From Tillandsia leiboldiana (lineage: Eukaryota; Streptophyta; Magnoliopsida; Poales; Bromeliaceae): a stretch of DNA of 64,000 nt. Each line of letters opens with the position of its first letter. The stretch's first letter is position 1. The notes beneath the pieces are model-generated. The model made no database searches and was not told the DNA's origin. It saw only the letters and a list, made by a program, of their open reading frames with translations. Positions 34,315 to 45,035 of the stretch are shown piece by piece. Where the stretch lies: positions 16,605,164 through 16,669,163 of the forward strand of contig CM055074.1 in NCBI GenBank assembly GCA_029204045.2, in the 5' to 3' direction. Made by a program: the position numbers and the translations under genes.

Positions 34315-36697
34315 ATACTTTTGATTCTTTGTCACGAGATTCTGCCTTCGGATTATGATTGAAAGAATGAAAAGATCATTCGTGTTAGAAGTGATAGAGG
34401 TGGAGAATTCGTTAACTCTAAATTCACTTGACTTTTGCACTTCAAACGGTATTAAGCATGAATTCTCTGCACACCCTATACATCAACAGAATGGTGTTGT
34501 CGAGCGCAAAAACATGGGTTGTTCAAGATGATGGCACGTTTATGCTCACAGACGCGAATTTAACGATAACATTTTTGGGCATGAAGAGCGTGTCAACATG
34601 CAATCTCATGTAATAATCGAGTTATTTGCGCGCCCGGAGGAACGTTAAACTACACATATGAACTATGGTGTGGTAGAAAACCCAACATCATAATATTTTC
34701 GAATCTCGGGAGTCGGTTTTGTTACACTTTTACGTGACCGTGAAAATCTTGGAAAGTTTGACTCTACGAAGTGACGAAGGGAATTTTCTTGGGGTATTCT
34801 ACAATAGTAGAGATATCGAGTATTTAACTTGGAATCTAAGACGATCGTAGAATCTATAATGTTAAAGTAGATGAAGCTTTTCACTTTGGATCTGGAAAAT
34901 CTACCCCTCGATATCTCTCTAGATGATGATTCTACCTGCCATTGCATCTTCTCATAATAATACTTCCAATATTAATGATGCGTCTAATGGTTCTTCAAGT
35001 TTTATCTGATGTGCAGGAATCATCTTCATATACCTCCGAGTACTCCGTTTCAACAAACGCCAACGAATCTCCAAAGATCATCCGGAATCGAATATTATTG
35101 GGATCCACACAGAAGGAGTTAGAACTCGGAGGCAGTTGGTTTGTGGATTCGCTTGCTACGTACTCTTTAATCGAACCAAAGACATAGATGAAGCTCTTCA
35201 GGATGACTACTGGATTAAAGCAATGCAGGAAGAGCTCCATCCAATTTGAGCGAAACAAAGTCGGGAATTAACAAAGCCTCCTAAGCAACATAATGTGATA
35301 GGTACCAAATGGATTTTCAAGAACAAGAAAAATGAGGATGGTACTATCATCAGGAACAAGGCACGATTAGTTGCTCAAGGCTACTCTCAAGTAGAAGGTA
35401 TAGACTTTGATGAAACATTCTGCCCCTGTAGCTAGACTCGAGTCCATTCGTATACTATTTGCTATTGCTTGTCATTTTAAAATCAAATTATTTCAAATGG
35501 ACGTAAGAGCGCGTTTCTAACTAGTTTTTTAAATGAGGAAGTTTATGTGGCTCAACCGAAAGGTTTTGTAGACCATAAACAACCTAACCATGTTTTTCGT
35601 TTGAAAAGGCTCTTTACGGTCTGAAACAAGCACTGCGAGCATGGTACGAAGGTTGACAAAGCACCTTTTGGAGACGGGCTATACTCGAGGGGGAGCTGAC
35701 AGGACTCTCTTGTGAAGCATTATCAAAGCAATTTCATTGTAGCACAAATCTATGTCGATGACATTGTATTTGGCGCAACAAGAGATAATGATGCTTCTAA
35801 ATCTCGCGGAGAACCATGGAAAGCGAATTTGAGATGTCCATGATGGGCGAATTGACTTATTTTCTTGGATTGCAAATTAAAACAAAATGATGAAGGTATT
35901 CACTTGAGTCAATCCAAGTATGCAATGGAGTTGGTTAAAAGTTTGACCTTAGAAAATTCGAAGGATTTTTCGACTCCAATGGGAACTAGCCACAAGGGAC
36001 TTGGAAGTGATTCACAAAGTGAGAATGTAGACGAGAAATTGTATCGAAGTATGATGGAAGTCTACTTTACCTCACGGTAGTCGCCCGGGATATATCCTTT
36101 AGTGTGGGATTTGCGCGAGATATCAATCAGCACCAAAGGAGGTTCACCTGAAAGCGGTGAAAAGGATCATCGGTACATCAAAGGATCAATCAATTTCGGA
36201 ATTTGGATCCTATGGGAACAAGTTTGGATATTGTTGGATACTCAGATGCCGATTGGGCAGGATCAGTGGATGATCGGAAAAGCACGAGTGGTGCATGCTT
36301 CTATCTCGGCCATTGCCTTGTTGCATGGCACAGTAAAAAGCAGAATTGCATAGCACTCTCGACTGCCGAAGCGGAATACATTTCAGCGGGTAGTTGTTTC
36401 AACCCAACTCATTTGGATGAAGAGTGTGTTGAGCGACTTCCGGATTTCAGCATCTTCGGTAACAATTCTTTGTGACAACACAAGTGCAATAACATTTCTA
36501 AAAACCCTGTGTTGCACTCTAGAACAAAACGTATTGAACTTAGATATCATTTTCTTAGAGTGCTAGTTGAATCAAATACTCTTCAACTTTCATATATTTC
36601 AACTGAAGATCAATTAGCTGACATTTTAACAAAACCTTTGGATCAAAAACGTTTTATTCATTTGCGAAAAGCAATTGGAATGCTTTCCTTGAAATAA
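34315..36697 (+). pseudogene. pol: Sirevirus B pol, right (duplicate) copy
   Basis: Integrase core to RNase H of B again, broken every few hundred bases by one-base indels. The end is better preserved than in the left copy: RNase H reads GYSDADWAGSVDDRKSTSG near 36233, followed by TAEAEYISAG near 36363, and the C-terminal part ends at TAA 36695. Not an independent gene if the assembly reading is right. Confidence 0.75.
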
Positions 36698-38458
36698 ACT
36701 TCTTTTTGAAACCTTTGCTTAGGATAGGTTTTGTTTTTGTTTTGTTTTGTTCATTATCTATGTTTGTACATAGGACACTAATTGAGCATATATCATAATT
36801 GACTTTAATTGCATCTTTTCGCACATTTAGAAATTTATTATGCTTTTGCCATCATAATATTTCACTGTTGCAATGATCATTTATGTTAATTAAATCATCT
36901 TCTAACTGATCAAAGTCAATTTCTCTCTCAATGATCTCTTGGTATAGTCATTATCTTATTTGACTGCTTAGTCGAGTATGAAATCGAGATCAATTTTTGG
37001 TTGAATACTTTATATCTTAAATAATTGATAGCCAATTGAGGAGGAGTCAAAGAAATGTAAAATGCTCAAAAGATGTGGAAAGAGTTACATCCCAATGAGG
37101 AGTGTGAAAACTACCACCACATGGAGGAAAGAGCTACCACCTCGGTCGTCCGAGTATTGTGTGCAGCTACCACATGTATACCAAGCATGGTTGTTCAATT
37201 TTTGATTAAGTAAAATGCATGTTGAAATACTTGACTCCGTCAAATTTCAAGGTTGGTATAAGGTGGGATTTTAAAGAAAGATGCTCAAAGAGCCACTCTC
37301 TTCAACAGATTGTCTAGAAAAATTATCTACCATATTTGGGATTTCAAACATCTATTGATCTTTGTATTTCATTTTCTTTACCGAACTGATGATTTGATAA
37401 AGGCATTACTCATAAGATCAAGTTAGATGTAATTGAAGGTGTTCAACTTTAAGGGATTTAATTCTTGTAAATTCTCGTTTCATTTTTGGATATTATTGAT
37501 AGATTTGGCATAATCTAATTCTTGTTGTATGAAACGATGATTTTTGTTTAAAGTTGATACACGATTGTGCTTACAATCTTTTTCTGGTTTTTCTTGAATT
37601 TCTCTGAAATTTTTCTGAAGAAAAAGTTGGAGCCGATCCGGATCGGGCAAGATGATCCGGATCCCGAACGCAGGCTTTTTCCTGCGGCTGGCCGATCCGG
37701 ATCGAAATCTCGATCCGATCCGGATCACGGCTAGGGTTTTAATAAGAACAAGAGGGTTTTGATTTCTTTTACCTTAATCTTTTGTTCTCAAGTCTCTAGA
37801 GCCTCTCTCTCTAGAACTATTGCACCTTGGAGCTTTCCAAACTCAAGTTCTTCGAATACAAGTAAGTTTTATTGATCAAAATCTCGGTTTTTCACCGTTT
37901 TTCTCTTTTCCTCCTCAAACGTGATGAATTTCTTGGATCAATTTCGTTTGTGGATGGTTTTTGGTCAAATTTCTTTTGAAATAAGAACTCTGGGTAGATT
38001 AGTTTTGATTATATGCTAGGTATTCTCTAGATTAACGGATTTTTAGGCTTCGATTTCTAAAATTTCGGTTTTAGGGCATATAATAAGGATTTTCGAAAAT
38101 CATGCAATTGATCTATTTTTAAAAGTCTATTTGCAAAACTAATTTGATTCTTAGTCTCTCTACATGATTATGATTATTTGGGTACAATTTTTCAAATTTT
38201 TGAAAATTAACAATTTTTCATGTGTTCTTGAGTTGGTCTTCACAGGATACATTTTTCACTAGCAATCAAAATGGTGATCACTTGGATTATTTTCCTACTT
38301 GCTGCCATGGTACATGTCAAGGATACTGCCAAGCCTAAGAAGGCTAAGAAAGCGAAGAAGACTAAGGATGATTCCGACACGGAGTCGGAGACGGAGTCGA
38401 TCGACTGGGATAACATCGAAATCGAGGGAGCTGCTCCCATTATCTCCAAAGGGAAAGC
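34315..38458 (+). repeat. Probable false duplication of 30104-34214
   Basis: Starts at the counterpart of 30104 and passes the counterpart of 34214 at 38458, staying colinear throughout. It differs mainly by one-base insertions and deletions in both directions, many in homopolymers. That error type, and the 100-N gap between, fit two unmerged overlapping contig ends and not a biological duplication. Confidence 0.85.
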
Positions 38459-38984
38459 AACTGCTGAAGCTTCAAAGCCTACTACTGCTGAAAAGGGCAA
38501 AGCCCCAATAGAAGAAACCTCTGGGAAGACAAGAAGAAAAGGTGTTGCTCGCAAAAGAGGGTGTGCTCAAGGAATCTCCATTGAGCAACCAGCTGCTAGC
38601 CAAGCACCTCCACAAGACTTTATCAGCTCGGCTAGGATTAAGGAAAATGAAGAGGGTAGTGGAATTCAAATTACTGAATCCCTCTCTAGAGCATACTCTG
38701 TACCCAGCGAATCCGCATGGACTGAAGACCAGCATGCATCATCTGCCTCTACAACTCGTCCAGCGACTTCCAAGAGAAACGCTCTAGAAGCTACTGTATT
38801 GGCCGCCATTCATCAGGACCAAAGAAGACTTTCTGCTGACCAAGAGAGATTGGCATTAGGTCTCCGACAAATGGCCGCTGACCAAAAACAGATGAAAAAG
38901 AAATGTTCCAAATTATCGCGAATGCTGAAAGGAATCTTGAACAAGATAGACGATACTAGCTCAGACAGTTCTGATTTGGCTTGA
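38271..38984 (+). CDS. Sirevirus B third ORF (237 residues)
   Basis: Open frame after a candidate intron (donor 37862, acceptor 38245). It starts hydrophobic (MVITWIIFLLAAMVHV), then has a lysine-rich block (KPKKAKKAKKTK), an acidic serine/threonine block (DSDTESETES), a low-complexity middle, and a C-terminal helix with glutamines and lysines (ADQERLALGLRQMAADQKQMKKK). It shares the start design and C-terminal helix with A's third ORF but lacks A's central domain of about 220 residues. Sireviruses often carry an ORF here that has been called env-like. The one hydrophobic segment might be a signal or membrane anchor, but no glycoprotein features are visible. Function unknown. Confidence 0.7.
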   Translation: MVITWIIFLLAAMVHVKDTAKPKKAKKAKKTKDDSDTESETESIDWDNIEIEGAAPIISKGKATAEASKPTTAEKGKAPIEETSGKTRRKGVARKRGCAQGISIEQPAASQAPPQDFISSARIKENEEGSGIQITESLSRAYSVPSESAWTEDQHASSASTTRPATSKRNALEATVLAAIHQDQRRLSADQERLALGLRQMAADQKQMKKKCSKLSRMLKGILNKIDDTSSDSSDLA

Positions 38985-39719
38985 TCTTTTATACTCTAAC
39001 CCTTATCGTTTCTATTGCAGGTTTTTAAGTTTTATGTTTTAGTTTTAGTTCTCAGGATTTTCTTGATTGTGAACTTTTTAACTCTCCTTAAAGTCTTTGT
39101 AATTTTGGCTTTGTTTGTGACAAAAAGGGGGAGAGAGAGTTTAGAGAGAACTTGAACAATGAACTTGAACAATGATGTGATGAATATGTGAACATCAAGG
39201 TAAGTGAACATCAAGGTAAGTATCACTTCAACTTTGACTTTGGTGAAGGGTAAGTATCACAACTTTGGTTTTTATCTTGTGATTTGTTGCATGTTCCTAC
39301 TAACTATTCGACTAACTATTTGGACATGTATTATTACTAACAAGTTGTTTGATTACTAACAAAGCAAAGTTATGACATTTGGAATTTTATTGCTTAGAAG
39401 ATATGTCAATGTTTGATTGTGATCTTATTACATATCTGAATTACTCAATGTCATGGTGAGCATAAACTCTATCTCTGTTAGGTTTTGAATGCTAAATATT
39501 CTTGAGGTATCTAACGATCTCTTTTTGTCAAGAATGATTTCTTTGTGCAGAGAGTACAGATGTCTAAGTCTAGAGTCTGTTTTAGGAGTTTATCTCATGT
39601 TTTTAAATTTTTGGATCTCCATTGTAAATTTTTGTTGTATGGTGATAGCAACAAAAATATCTTTTTGAATTTTCTTTAGTGGATCTGTGTTTTGTCACGA
39701 AACCGCCAAAGGGGGAGAT
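38985..39719 (+). other. B 3' non-coding region with two purine tracts
   Basis: AT-rich. Purine tracts are at 39121-39137 (AAAAAGGGGGAGAGAGA) and 39708-39719 (AAAGGGGGAGAT, abutting the LTR). Extra purine tracts upstream of the 3' LTR are a Sirevirus trait. No gene seen. Confidence 0.75.
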
Positions 39720-41013
39720 TGTTACGGAATTTGAGTTGGCGTAGTTTCGTGAAAGGTTCAAGTCTTGAAGATTGAAGGTGAAGAAAGTTGGATCATTTAA
39801 CTCAATCTCAAGAAAGAAGAATTCAAAAGGATCAGGTATGTTTAACTAAAGTTTATTGGTGATCCGAATACTTCTTGTAGTGTAGAAACACCTGGAAGAA
39901 TTTTTAATTGCATAAAAATCAAAAACTGGTGTTCGGACATGTTCAGGATCCGGATCAGAGCCAACATTCCGGATCCCGAAGGTTGTTGTTTCATACATTA
40001 CTTCAATCCGGATCGCAGCATCTCACGATCCGGATCCCGAACGTTGAGTTTTCTGAAATGTATGAACGATCCGGATCAGGCATTCCGATCCGGATCCCGA
40101 ACGTTTGTTTTCTGGAAACCGTCTTTATTGCTACTGCAATCCGGATCGCCCAAATCCGATCCGGATCGCCGTCCGTCAAAATTCCAGAAATGTTAGGTTT
40201 TTGATTCTTATCTCCTTCCAAATGTTTCTAACCTATAAATAGACCCTATGACTCTTTTTCTAGGGTTAAGCAAAGAGGCCGATAAAAGAAAAATAGCCGT
40301 CATATTCATATATCATTTTATACGGCCTAAGATCCACATATAGAGAAGAAAGGAAATCATTAGAGAATACTCTATGTTTCTTCATCTATATTGATTAGTT
40401 TGATTCTAGGTTTTCATACTCACATCTTGAGTTGAATCAAACTAATGAATACTTAGATGGTATTTCCGATCTATCTTTGATCTAAGTATTCGGCGGATCA
40501 TCACCACCCAAAAACAACGATTTACCCCAAAATCGACGCGTGGATTCGCGTGTCCTTGTGGATTCAAGGTTCAACCGCTCTCGTGGATTCGGAGCGAGGC
40601 ACGTTCGTGGATTCGAAGGGTGCTACTAGGTGAAGACCGTGGATTCGGTCGGACGTCGTGGATTCGACGTTGGACGCCGTGGATTCGGCGTTGGGCGCAG
40701 ATCGTGGATTCGAGAAGCGTCGTGGAGCGAGCGGAGAAGATCCTCTAGGAGCGTATGGAAAAGGTTGAGTCGTAAGTGTGTACGGTAAATCACCTTGTAC
40801 GTGTCTTAATTCTAGTGGATTTCGCCGTGTTATCGGTCCCGTGGTTTTTTACTCCGGTTTGGAGTTTTTCCACGTAAAAATCTTGCGTGTTATTTTTATT
40901 TCCGCATTGGGTTTTTATCGCAACGATTTTTGAGTGTTTATACGTTTACATCTATTCACCCCCCTCTAGGTGTTTCTTCCCCTATTTAGATCTATTTTAT
41001 ATATAACCCAACA
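39720..41013 (+). repeat. Sirevirus B 3' LTR
   Basis: 1294 bp, same length as the 5' LTR, about 11 substitutions by eye. One of them restores perfect pairing in the hairpin at 40653 (ACGTCG/CGACGT). Confidence 0.95.
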
Positions 41014-41097
41014 GTCACTGGAGCAACTGCACCGAGTACATCGCATGAACCAACATCACATGATTGTGATGATGATGATTCAAATGAGGATGAGTGA
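41014..41097 (+). pseudogene. Sirevirus A third ORF, 3' end after element B
   Basis: After the duplicated GTCAC the A frame resumes and runs about 27 codons to TGA 41095, ending in an acidic aspartate/glutamate stretch. Continuity of frame across the duplication confirms B's insertion site. Confidence 0.8.
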
Positions 41098-41746
41098 TTC
41101 TTTTCCTTCTTGTTTTTGGTTTTCATTTTCTTTTCATTTTGTGATAAACAAGAACTCTTATGGGCATGTAACTAAGAACTTATCCTTCTAGTATGTTGCT
41201 TTTTTCTCTATTTTAATTGTTTGACAATTTGTGACAAAAAGGGGGAGAACAGAGATGATGATGCACATATCATACAGGGGAGAACAGAGATGCTCATATA
41301 AGGGGAGAACAGAGATGATGATGCACATATCATATAAGGGGAGAACAGAGATGCTCAAGATAGGGGGAGAACAGAGATGCTCAAGATAGGGGGAGATAAA
41401 GAAAAGATTGAGAACAAGAGCCACAAAAGAAAAGAGCCGGAAAAACAAAAGAACCAAAAGGAAGACGAATCAAATGTAGGATTTTAATTTCTAACGACTA
41501 ACGTTTGATTTTGTTTGGAGTTTTGTTTTGCAGGAATTACATCACTTTAAGACTCCAAGTCCTAAGTCATAGAGTATGTTCTAGGACTGTTTGGTTCAAA
41601 TGTAATCTGTATTTATTGGATCTTTCACGCAAAGAAAATCAATGTTTTGGTGATAACGTTGAGTTTCGATTTTTGGTTTAAGATGAGTGACTTGAGCGAT
41701 TTTATGTATTTTTGGGTTTTGTCACGAAATTGCCAAAGGGGGAGAT
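41098..41746 (+). other. A 3' non-coding region with repeated purine tracts
   Basis: Between 41236 and 41396 a purine tract of the form (A)GGGG(G)AGAACAGAGATG recurs six times, with an alternating ATGCACATATCAT spacer in places. The tract used for priming should be 41735-41746 (AAAGGGGGAGAT), abutting the LTR. The rest is AT-rich without a gene. Confidence 0.8.
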
Positions 41747-42923
41747 TGTTACGGCTTTTTGTGTTGGCATATTTCGTGAGTTGAGTCGGAGTCTTAAAAG
41801 GATCAAATTGTCAAATCAGCTTTCGAAGACTCATTGAAGATTCAACATGAGCTCAAGATAACACTCAGGTATGGTTAATTAAACCATGGTGATTTAAGTT
41901 CATTTATAATCATTGGAATCTGGAAATGATTGAAACCCGGTTTAGACTTGGTTTTAGGAACTTGGTTTTAACTTACAACCTATTTTAAGTTTGGATTCCG
42001 GTACTAGGTTTGTTTTGGATAAACCTTATCTTGGAAAAATCAGTTTTTACATTGAGTACCGGAACCACACTTTGAGTTCCTCAAACCCGACACAGAATTT
42101 TCTGTAATTTGCATTGCGTACCGGAACACAGACTTGTGTACCGGAACACAATAGAAAAATCTGTGTTTTGCATCATTGCGTACCGGAACACGTTATTTGG
42201 TACCGGTACACAATGCCTTCTCGGGATAAGATTACTAAACCGACTTTTATCTTTTTCCAAGGGTTATAAATAGATACTTAGGGTTTCTCGATACTTACCG
42301 ATCAATTCAGAAACACTCAAGAGTAAGCCTGGAGGCTGGTTTTTATCGTTCTTCTCTTTAGCCTCTTTTAGGTCAATTCGACGGTTCTTCCAAGATCTAT
42401 CTTTTGTCGAATTGATCTAGTCTTTGCTTAGAGATTCCTTCTACGGTTCCTCAATGATAATCTAAGCAAAGGATCACCATCGAAGCCAATATTCTTATCG
42501 GCTGAGTTTGCGTCGTGGATTCGACGTAGCATCGTGGATTAGGTGTGTTGAAGGCGTTTCGTGGATTCGAAACGTGTGCTCGTGGATTTGAGTGGCGTTA
42601 GTGGATCCGAACGTGTGCAGTGGACGTGCAATCGGTGGAGCGCATGGTCCGAAGAAGTTGAAGGAGGGGTTGAGTCCGTGGAGTCGGTGATCACCTTGTT
42701 ATTCTTCTATTCTTAGTGGATTGTTATTGTGTGTTGGTCCCGTGGCTTTTCTCCTGGATTGGAGTTTCCACGTATATCTCGGTGTGCTGATTTTATTTTC
42801 CGCATTGGTTTTTATTTTGCACTGAGATTTGTTTTTAAGTATTACACCTATTCACCCCCCCCTCTAGTTGTTTGATAGTACCTATTTAGATCTGTGTGGA
42901 TCCTACATATATAAAAACCTACA
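41747..42923 (+). repeat. Sirevirus A 3' LTR
   Basis: 1177 bp, same length as the 5' LTR. TATA box at 42265. It carries GTACCGGTAC where the 5' LTR has GTACCAGTAC, and a perfect CGTCG/CGACG stem in the first hairpin. Confidence 0.95.
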
Positions 42924-43767
42924 GGTTAGAACTCTTGAAGGTTTACGACATGTCAATGCTGTATCATTCTTGGAAGGCAAGTGTCGTGGTTGTTGCATTG
43001 AGTAGGAAGGGTCATACTTTAGAACCATCAGTGTAATCCATTACCAAGCAGGATGACTTGGTGGCTTATTCTAGCGGTTAAGGCTGGAGGTTGTGTCTCA
43101 GGGCACGGTTGCGCGATTGATGGATCTAGAAGTAGAACCTACCCTGTTTCAAGCGGAGTTTGGTAGGCCGGAAGGTCGATGCCTACATTTTAGGCTTCGA
43201 GTTCAGGTTTCTCCTGAAAAGGTGGGTGACTTTTTGGTCTAGGAGGATGTGACACGGTTCGTTGATCGATGCTTGGAGGGTCATCGGGTTAAGGCTAAAC
43301 ATCAGCAACCGACGTAAAGGTTGCACCCACTTTCAGTGCCTCAATGGAAGTGGGAGCGGATCACTAGGGGTTTTGGCACCGGTATGTTGTGATCGCAGCA
43401 TGGTCATGAGGTGAGATGGGTCGAGATAGATCGGTTAGCAAGTCGGCACATTTCCTGCCAATCCATATGTCATGGTCACAAGATCGACTAGCGCAGTTGT
43501 AGGTCACCGAGATCGTTAGACTACATGGGGTTTCGGCGTCGATCACCTTTGACAGAGATACCCGGTTCATATCTCAATTTTGGGTAGAGTTTGCAGCAGG
43601 CTATAGGAACAAAACTCAACTTTAGCATCGTTTTTCGCCTCAGAGGGACGGACAGTCGGAGCGGGTGATCCAGATTAGAGAATATGCTCCGAGCTTTTGC
43701 CATCGATTTTGGTGAAGGATGGTTTCATTACATGCCCTTGGTAGAGTTTTCCTACAACCCTATTCCC
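42924..43767 (+). pseudogene. Old Ty3/gypsy element J, RNase H end and integrase
   Basis: Continues J after the duplicated GGTTA. An RNase H tail piece (LLKVYDMSMLYHSWKA, then VVALSRKGH) directly follows the part left of element A. Integrase pieces come later (DGQSER near 43650, FHYMPLVEFSYNP near 43725). Many stops. It ends abruptly at 43767 against the primer-site remnant of LTR C. Confidence 0.65.
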
Positions 43768-43779
43768 GCTCTGATACCA
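43768..43779 (-). other. Primer binding site beside LTR C
   Basis: TGGTATCAGAGC on the minus strand, two bases from LTR C. All of C's internal region beyond it has been lost. Confidence 0.75.
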
Positions 43780-44097
43780 CTTGTGGGTTATAGGATCCAA
43801 GGATCTAAATAGGAGGAAAACCACCTAGAGGGGGGGTGAATAGGTGTAAACAATAAAACTCAGAAATCTTTGCGTAAAAATAACCCAATGCGGAAAAATA
43901 AAAATGTACGCAAGATTTTACGTGGAAAACTTCATCACGGGAGTAAAAAACCACGGGACTGATCACACGAAAAAATCCACTAAGATTAAACACGTACAAG
44001 GTGATATAACGCAACACTACGACTCAACCTTTTCCATACGCTCCGAGTAGACCTTTTCCGCAGTCCGCAACGCGCCTCAATCACACGATTTGCGTCC

Positions 44098-44234
44098 AAC
44101 GTCGAATCCACGACGTTCAACCGAATCCACGGTCTTCACCAATTTTGGCACGAGTCGATCACATGAACGCGCCTCGCTCCGAATCCACGAAGTCGATAAA
44201 CACCTTGAATCACAAGGCCACGCGAATCCACGCG
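44098..44234 (-). other. TGGATT-loop hairpin array in C LTR
   Basis: Read on the plus strand, loops are AATCCA: stems AACGTCG/CGACGTT (44098), ACCG/CGGT (44120), CCTTG/CAAGG with 5-base loop AATCA (44203) and CGCG/CGCG (44221). A fifth site near 44180 pairs poorly. Confidence 0.7.
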
Positions 44235-44585
44235 GCGATTCTTCTTTCGGAAATCGTTGTTTGTTTATTGGTGGTGATGATATTTGAATACTTAGATCAA
44301 TATAGATAGACTAGGAAACACCATCTAAGTATTCATCAATTTGATTCTTCAAAAGAAAATAGATTGAAAAAACCTAAAATCAAACCGATAAATATAGAGA
44401 AAGAAAACCTAAAATAAAACAGTGTTTACCTTTTCTTCTCTATACGTGGATTACCTTTTTCTTACCTTTGATCTCTTTTTGGGATACCCTAAAAGATGAA
44501 CTTTTGTGTCTATTTATAGGTTAGAAACGTTTTGGAAAGAGATAAGAATCAAAAACAACCTTAAAAGAATTTTTCCCGCACGACG

Positions 44586-44807
44586 GTCCGGACTAGATTT
44601 CATCTGATCCGGACTGTCGTCATTGACAAGAAAATTTCCAGAAATAAGATTCGGGGTCCGGACTGGATGGGTCTAGTCCGGACTGTTTCATGCGATTTAC
44701 CAAAAATCATGTTCGGGGTCCGGACTGGATAGGGGTTGATCTGGATTGGTTTTTAGCATGAACCAAACCATATTCGGGGTCCGGACTGGATCTGCCTGAT
44801 CCGGATC
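44586..44807. promoter_or_regulatory. GTCCGGAC palindrome array in C U3
   Basis: GTCCGGAC at 44586, 44656, 44676, 44718 and 44779; GATCCGGATC at 44798; a mixed GATCCGGAC site at 44606. The core is CCGG as in A and B, but the flanking bases are those of a third family. Confidence 0.8.
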
Positions 44808-45035
44808 CTGAACATATAAAATATCCAGTTTTTTATTTTTATGCCATGAAAATTATTCCAAGTGTTTCTAAACTATAAGAATGTATTCAAATCATCACAA
44901 ATATTTAATTTAACGTACCTGATCATTTTGAATCCATTCTTCTTGAGATTGATGTATGTGATCTTCAAGTCTTTAACTTCAATCTTCAAGACTCAAAACA
45001 CTTCACGAAATACGCCAATACAAAAATCCTTAACA

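Larger units (their letters stand above)
26028..41013 (+). mobile_element. Sirevirus (Ty1/copia) element B, near complete
   Basis: Two 1294-bp LTRs (26028-27321 and 39720-41013) are flanked by GTCAC (26023-26027 and 41014-41018). It holds a primer site, intact gag, pol with protease, integrase, reverse transcriptase and RNase H, a non-coding leader, a third ORF and purine tracts. Its present length is inflated by a 100-N gap and a repeated 4.1-kb segment; about 10.7 kb is likely. By eye about 11 LTR differences (0.9%), fewer than for A, as expected for an element nested in A. Confidence 0.95.
19819..42923 (+). mobile_element. Sirevirus (Ty1/copia) element A, pol-less, interrupted by B
   Basis: Two 1177-bp LTRs (19819-20995 and 41747-42923) are flanked by the 5-bp duplication GGTTA (19814-19818 and 42924-42928). 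The primer site follows the left LTR by two bases and a purine tract precedes the right one. Between them are a gag with two stops, a non-coding stretch, a third ORF and several purine tracts, but no protease, integrase or reverse transcriptase. The gag type, multiple purine tracts and CCCCCCTCTAG near the LTR end are Sirevirus traits. By eye the LTRs differ at about 15 sites (1.3%). Element B sits inside it. Confidence 0.9.
43782..45035 (-). repeat. Minus-strand Sirevirus LTR C
   Basis: 1254 bp, from TGTTAAGGATTTTTG (minus strand, at 45035) to TATAACCCACA at 43782. It has the same layout as A and B: CCGG palindromes (44586-44807), TATAAATA at 44518-44511, TGGATT hairpins (44098-44234), a C tract, and the end. 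With the primer site on its inner side it is a 5' LTR whose element was deleted. Confidence 0.9.

Noticed and set aside
34315..36697. A second, separate copia pol in tandem
   Set aside because: Colinear with 30104-32472, differs by sequencing-type indels and is separated by a 100-N gap, so it is better explained as an unmerged contig overlap.
38271..38984. Retroviral envelope gene
   Set aside because: Only one N-terminal hydrophobic segment; no second membrane segment, cysteine pattern or cleavage site. I keep it as a third ORF of unknown function.
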